A DNA stretch of 22,390 nt from an uncultured Clostridia bacterium (GTDB taxonomy: Bacteria; Bacillota; Clostridia; TANB77; CAG-508), in assembly GCA_934162615.1 (NCBI GenBank), contig CAKPJK010000025.1:1-22390 (forward strand), written 5' to 3'. Positions 21,123 to 22,390 of the stretch are shown here, piece by piece. Below the pieces are notes generated by a model that saw only the letters and a program-made list of their open reading frames with translations, did not search any database and was not told where the DNA came from. Both the position numbers and the translations under genes were made by a program. The stretch's first letter is position 1, and each line of letters begins with the position of its first letter.

Positions 21123-22238
21123 TTATTTATAATTTTCTACACTAAGTTCTGGATATTCAAAATTCTTACCATTTTCAGACATTTGACCAGATATTACATG
21201 TGATGTATTAAATTCTTTTGAACCTTTTAAAAAATATTGATATTTTATAGATTCATTTATTTTTCCATTACCTATTACGATAGGGTCATCCCAAGTACAA
21301 TCAACTGCATACCAAATTCCATTTAATTGTACATAATTCCATGCATGATTTTCTGTCTCTCCCTGTGAATTTGTAGCAGTTCCAGACACAATAACACATG
21401 GTATATCCAATGCATCTAATAAATATTTAAATGCCTCAGCATACCCCTCACATACACAACTTTTTTCAATAAGTGTTCCATAAATATTTCGAATATTAGG
21501 TTTTGCAAGTGTTTGATCATATTCCACATTATCAATTAAATAATCATGTATCATTTTAACATTTTGAAAATCATTTTCTTTTTTATTTTGAACAATTTGT
21601 TTTTTTATTTGCTCCAACTCATTTATTGCAGAATTCACTCTACTAACTGTAGAAAATTCATCTGATAAATATGTTGTGCCTTTTCCTTCGTTCAAAAATA
21701 CCTTATAAGATTTTTTATTTCCAATAGTTGTTGTTTCTATATTATAATAGACTTTCGAAAAATCTATATAAAACACGTCTGGATTGTCATTTGAATACGC
21801 ATTAATTGCATCATTATAATACTCAAAAATCAAATCTTTAGTATCTTCGTTTGAAGCAAGATTTGCTACTTTTTTTCCTATTTCAATTTGATATGTTCCA
21901 CTTTTCATATTTTCTTTATTGTTGTATATTGCATTATAAATCATTTTTGAATACTCATTTAATTGATTATAAAAATATCTATTACATTTTCCATTCGAAA
22001 ATTGTATTTCTTCTGTATTAGTGTTTTCTTTAGATGTATCCAATATTTCTGGTGTCAACGCTTCTTGTTCTGTATTATTATCTGATATTGTTGTAATATT
22101 GGAAACAAAATCTTTTACCATACTAATCTTATCAGTTTTTATTATTTCATCATATATTAATAATCCAAAGATAACCATAAATATAACCAATAACATTGAA
22201 ATTAATCCCATTATGAATTTTGTAAATTTTGACACCAT
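21123..22238 (-). CDS. Membrane-anchored transglutaminase-like (papain-fold) protein
   Basis: A 371-residue protein starting at the ATG 22238 (GAGG 9 nt upstream; a GTG at 22244 is less well placed). Residues 8-29 are a transmembrane segment after a basic start, so it is probably a type II protein with its catalytic domain outside. The transglutaminase-core triad is visible: C263 in VCEGYAEAF, H298 in NHAWNYV, D313 in AVDCTWDDP. Bacterial members act as proteases, peptidases or cross-linkers of surface proteins; the substrate is unknown. Residues 45-80 are a polar, Ser/Thr/Asn/Glu-rich linker. It heads the operon with the P-loop/Asp23 and plsC genes. Confidence 0.87.
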   Translation of the reverse strand: MVSKFTKFIMGLISMLLVIFMVIFGLLIYDEIIKTDKISMVKDFVSNITTISDNNTEQEALTPEILDTSKENTNTEEIQFSNGKCNRYFYNQLNEYSKMIYNAIYNNKENMKSGTYQIEIGKKVANLASNEDTKDLIFEYYNDAINAYSNDNPDVFYIDFSKVYYNIETTTIGNKKSYKVFLNEGKGTTYLSDEFSTVSRVNSAINELEQIKKQIVQNKKENDFQNVKMIHDYLIDNVEYDQTLAKPNIRNIYGTLIEKSCVCEGYAEAFKYLLDALDIPCVIVSGTATNSQGETENHAWNYVQLNGIWYAVDCTWDDPIVIGNGKINESIKYQYFLKGSKEFNTSHVISGQMSENGKNFEYPELSVENYK

Positions 22239-22268
22239 ATTCACCTACCTCATTGCAACTTCATAATA

Positions 22269-22274
22269 ATTATA
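22269..22274 (-). promoter_or_regulatory. Possible -10 of the transglutaminase/Asp23/plsC operon
   Basis: TATAAT on the minus strand about 30 nt upstream of the start codon, without a good -35 at the usual distance. Confidence 0.35.
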
Positions 22275-22334
22275 TCATTTTTTATTATTAAAAAAAAGTA
22301 TATTTTAAATTTTTTTGCCAATACTACTAATATT

Positions 22335-22390
22335 ATGAAAATAAAAGATTTTATAAACAATACATTTGGCTATAAGCCAAAAAACGAATA
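22335..22390 (+). CDS. Possible start of a gene running off the window
   Basis: An open frame from the ATG at 22335, reading MKIKDFINNTFGYKPKNE to the window end. There is no Shine-Dalgarno sequence immediately upstream and the frame is also open to the left for some distance, so start and existence are uncertain. No product can be inferred from 18 residues. Confidence 0.3.
   Translation, partial: MKIKDFINNTFGYKPKNE

Overview
This is an AT-rich chromosomal segment of a low-GC Bacillota, most probably a member of the Clostridia. The reasons are the strong AAGGAGG-type ribosome binding sites in front of nearly every gene, the gene content (MutS2, a B. subtilis-type ThyA, TypA, TrmR, an Asp23/Gls24-domain protein, spore photoproduct lyase, a 2,4-diaminopentanoate-dehydrogenase-like enzyme) and the many near-consensus TTGACA/17/TATAAT promoters. 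Most genes lie on the minus strand. No phage structural genes, CRISPR array or insertion-sequence transposase is visible.

Layout. 1-1900 (minus): metK (SAM synthetase), with a YgjP/DUF45 metallopeptidase upstream of it. 2078-4590 (plus): mutS2 with its own promoter and a terminator shared with the convergent gene. 4600-10440 (minus): ftsZ (lacking the usual C-terminal tail), a membrane-anchored unknown, a PflX-like radical SAM protein, then thyA, folA, a spore-photoproduct-lyase-like radical SAM gene and a dCMP deaminase. The last four form a thymine-nucleotide neighbourhood: dCMP to dUMP, dUMP to dTMP, dihydrofolate recycling, and a thymine-dimer repair-like enzyme.

10500-12790 is the accessory patch. 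It has two broken copies of a dinD-like (BRO-N) gene. One sits directly downstream of tRNA-Tyr. The other sits downstream of a short, promoter-driven, structured RNA-like stretch that carries the same terminator as the tRNA. Between them is a small cysteine-rich protein gene with its own consensus promoter.

13000-15460 (minus): a DapB-like/2,4-diaminopentanoate-dehydrogenase-like enzyme, a cytosolic calcineurin-type phosphoesterase and a CAU-anticodon tRNA. 15569-16550 (plus): a stand-alone RelA/SpoT-type alarmone synthetase. 16553-19090 (minus): trmR and typA. 19188-19580 (plus): an 88-residue orphan whose promoter is back to back with the typA promoter. 19589-22240 (minus): an apparent operon of a membrane-anchored transglutaminase-like protein, a P-loop ATPase fused to an Asp23-like domain, and plsC, suggesting a cell-envelope role. 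A possible plus-strand gene starts at the right edge and runs off the window.

The most notable items are the SplB-like enzyme with Ser where B. subtilis SplB has its essential Cys141, the tailless FtsZ, the P-loop/Asp23 fusion operon, the mosaic dinD pair with the tRNA-like RNA locus, and a dispersed palindrome found immediately downstream of two terminators. Family assignments come from motif reading and memory; no database search was run.
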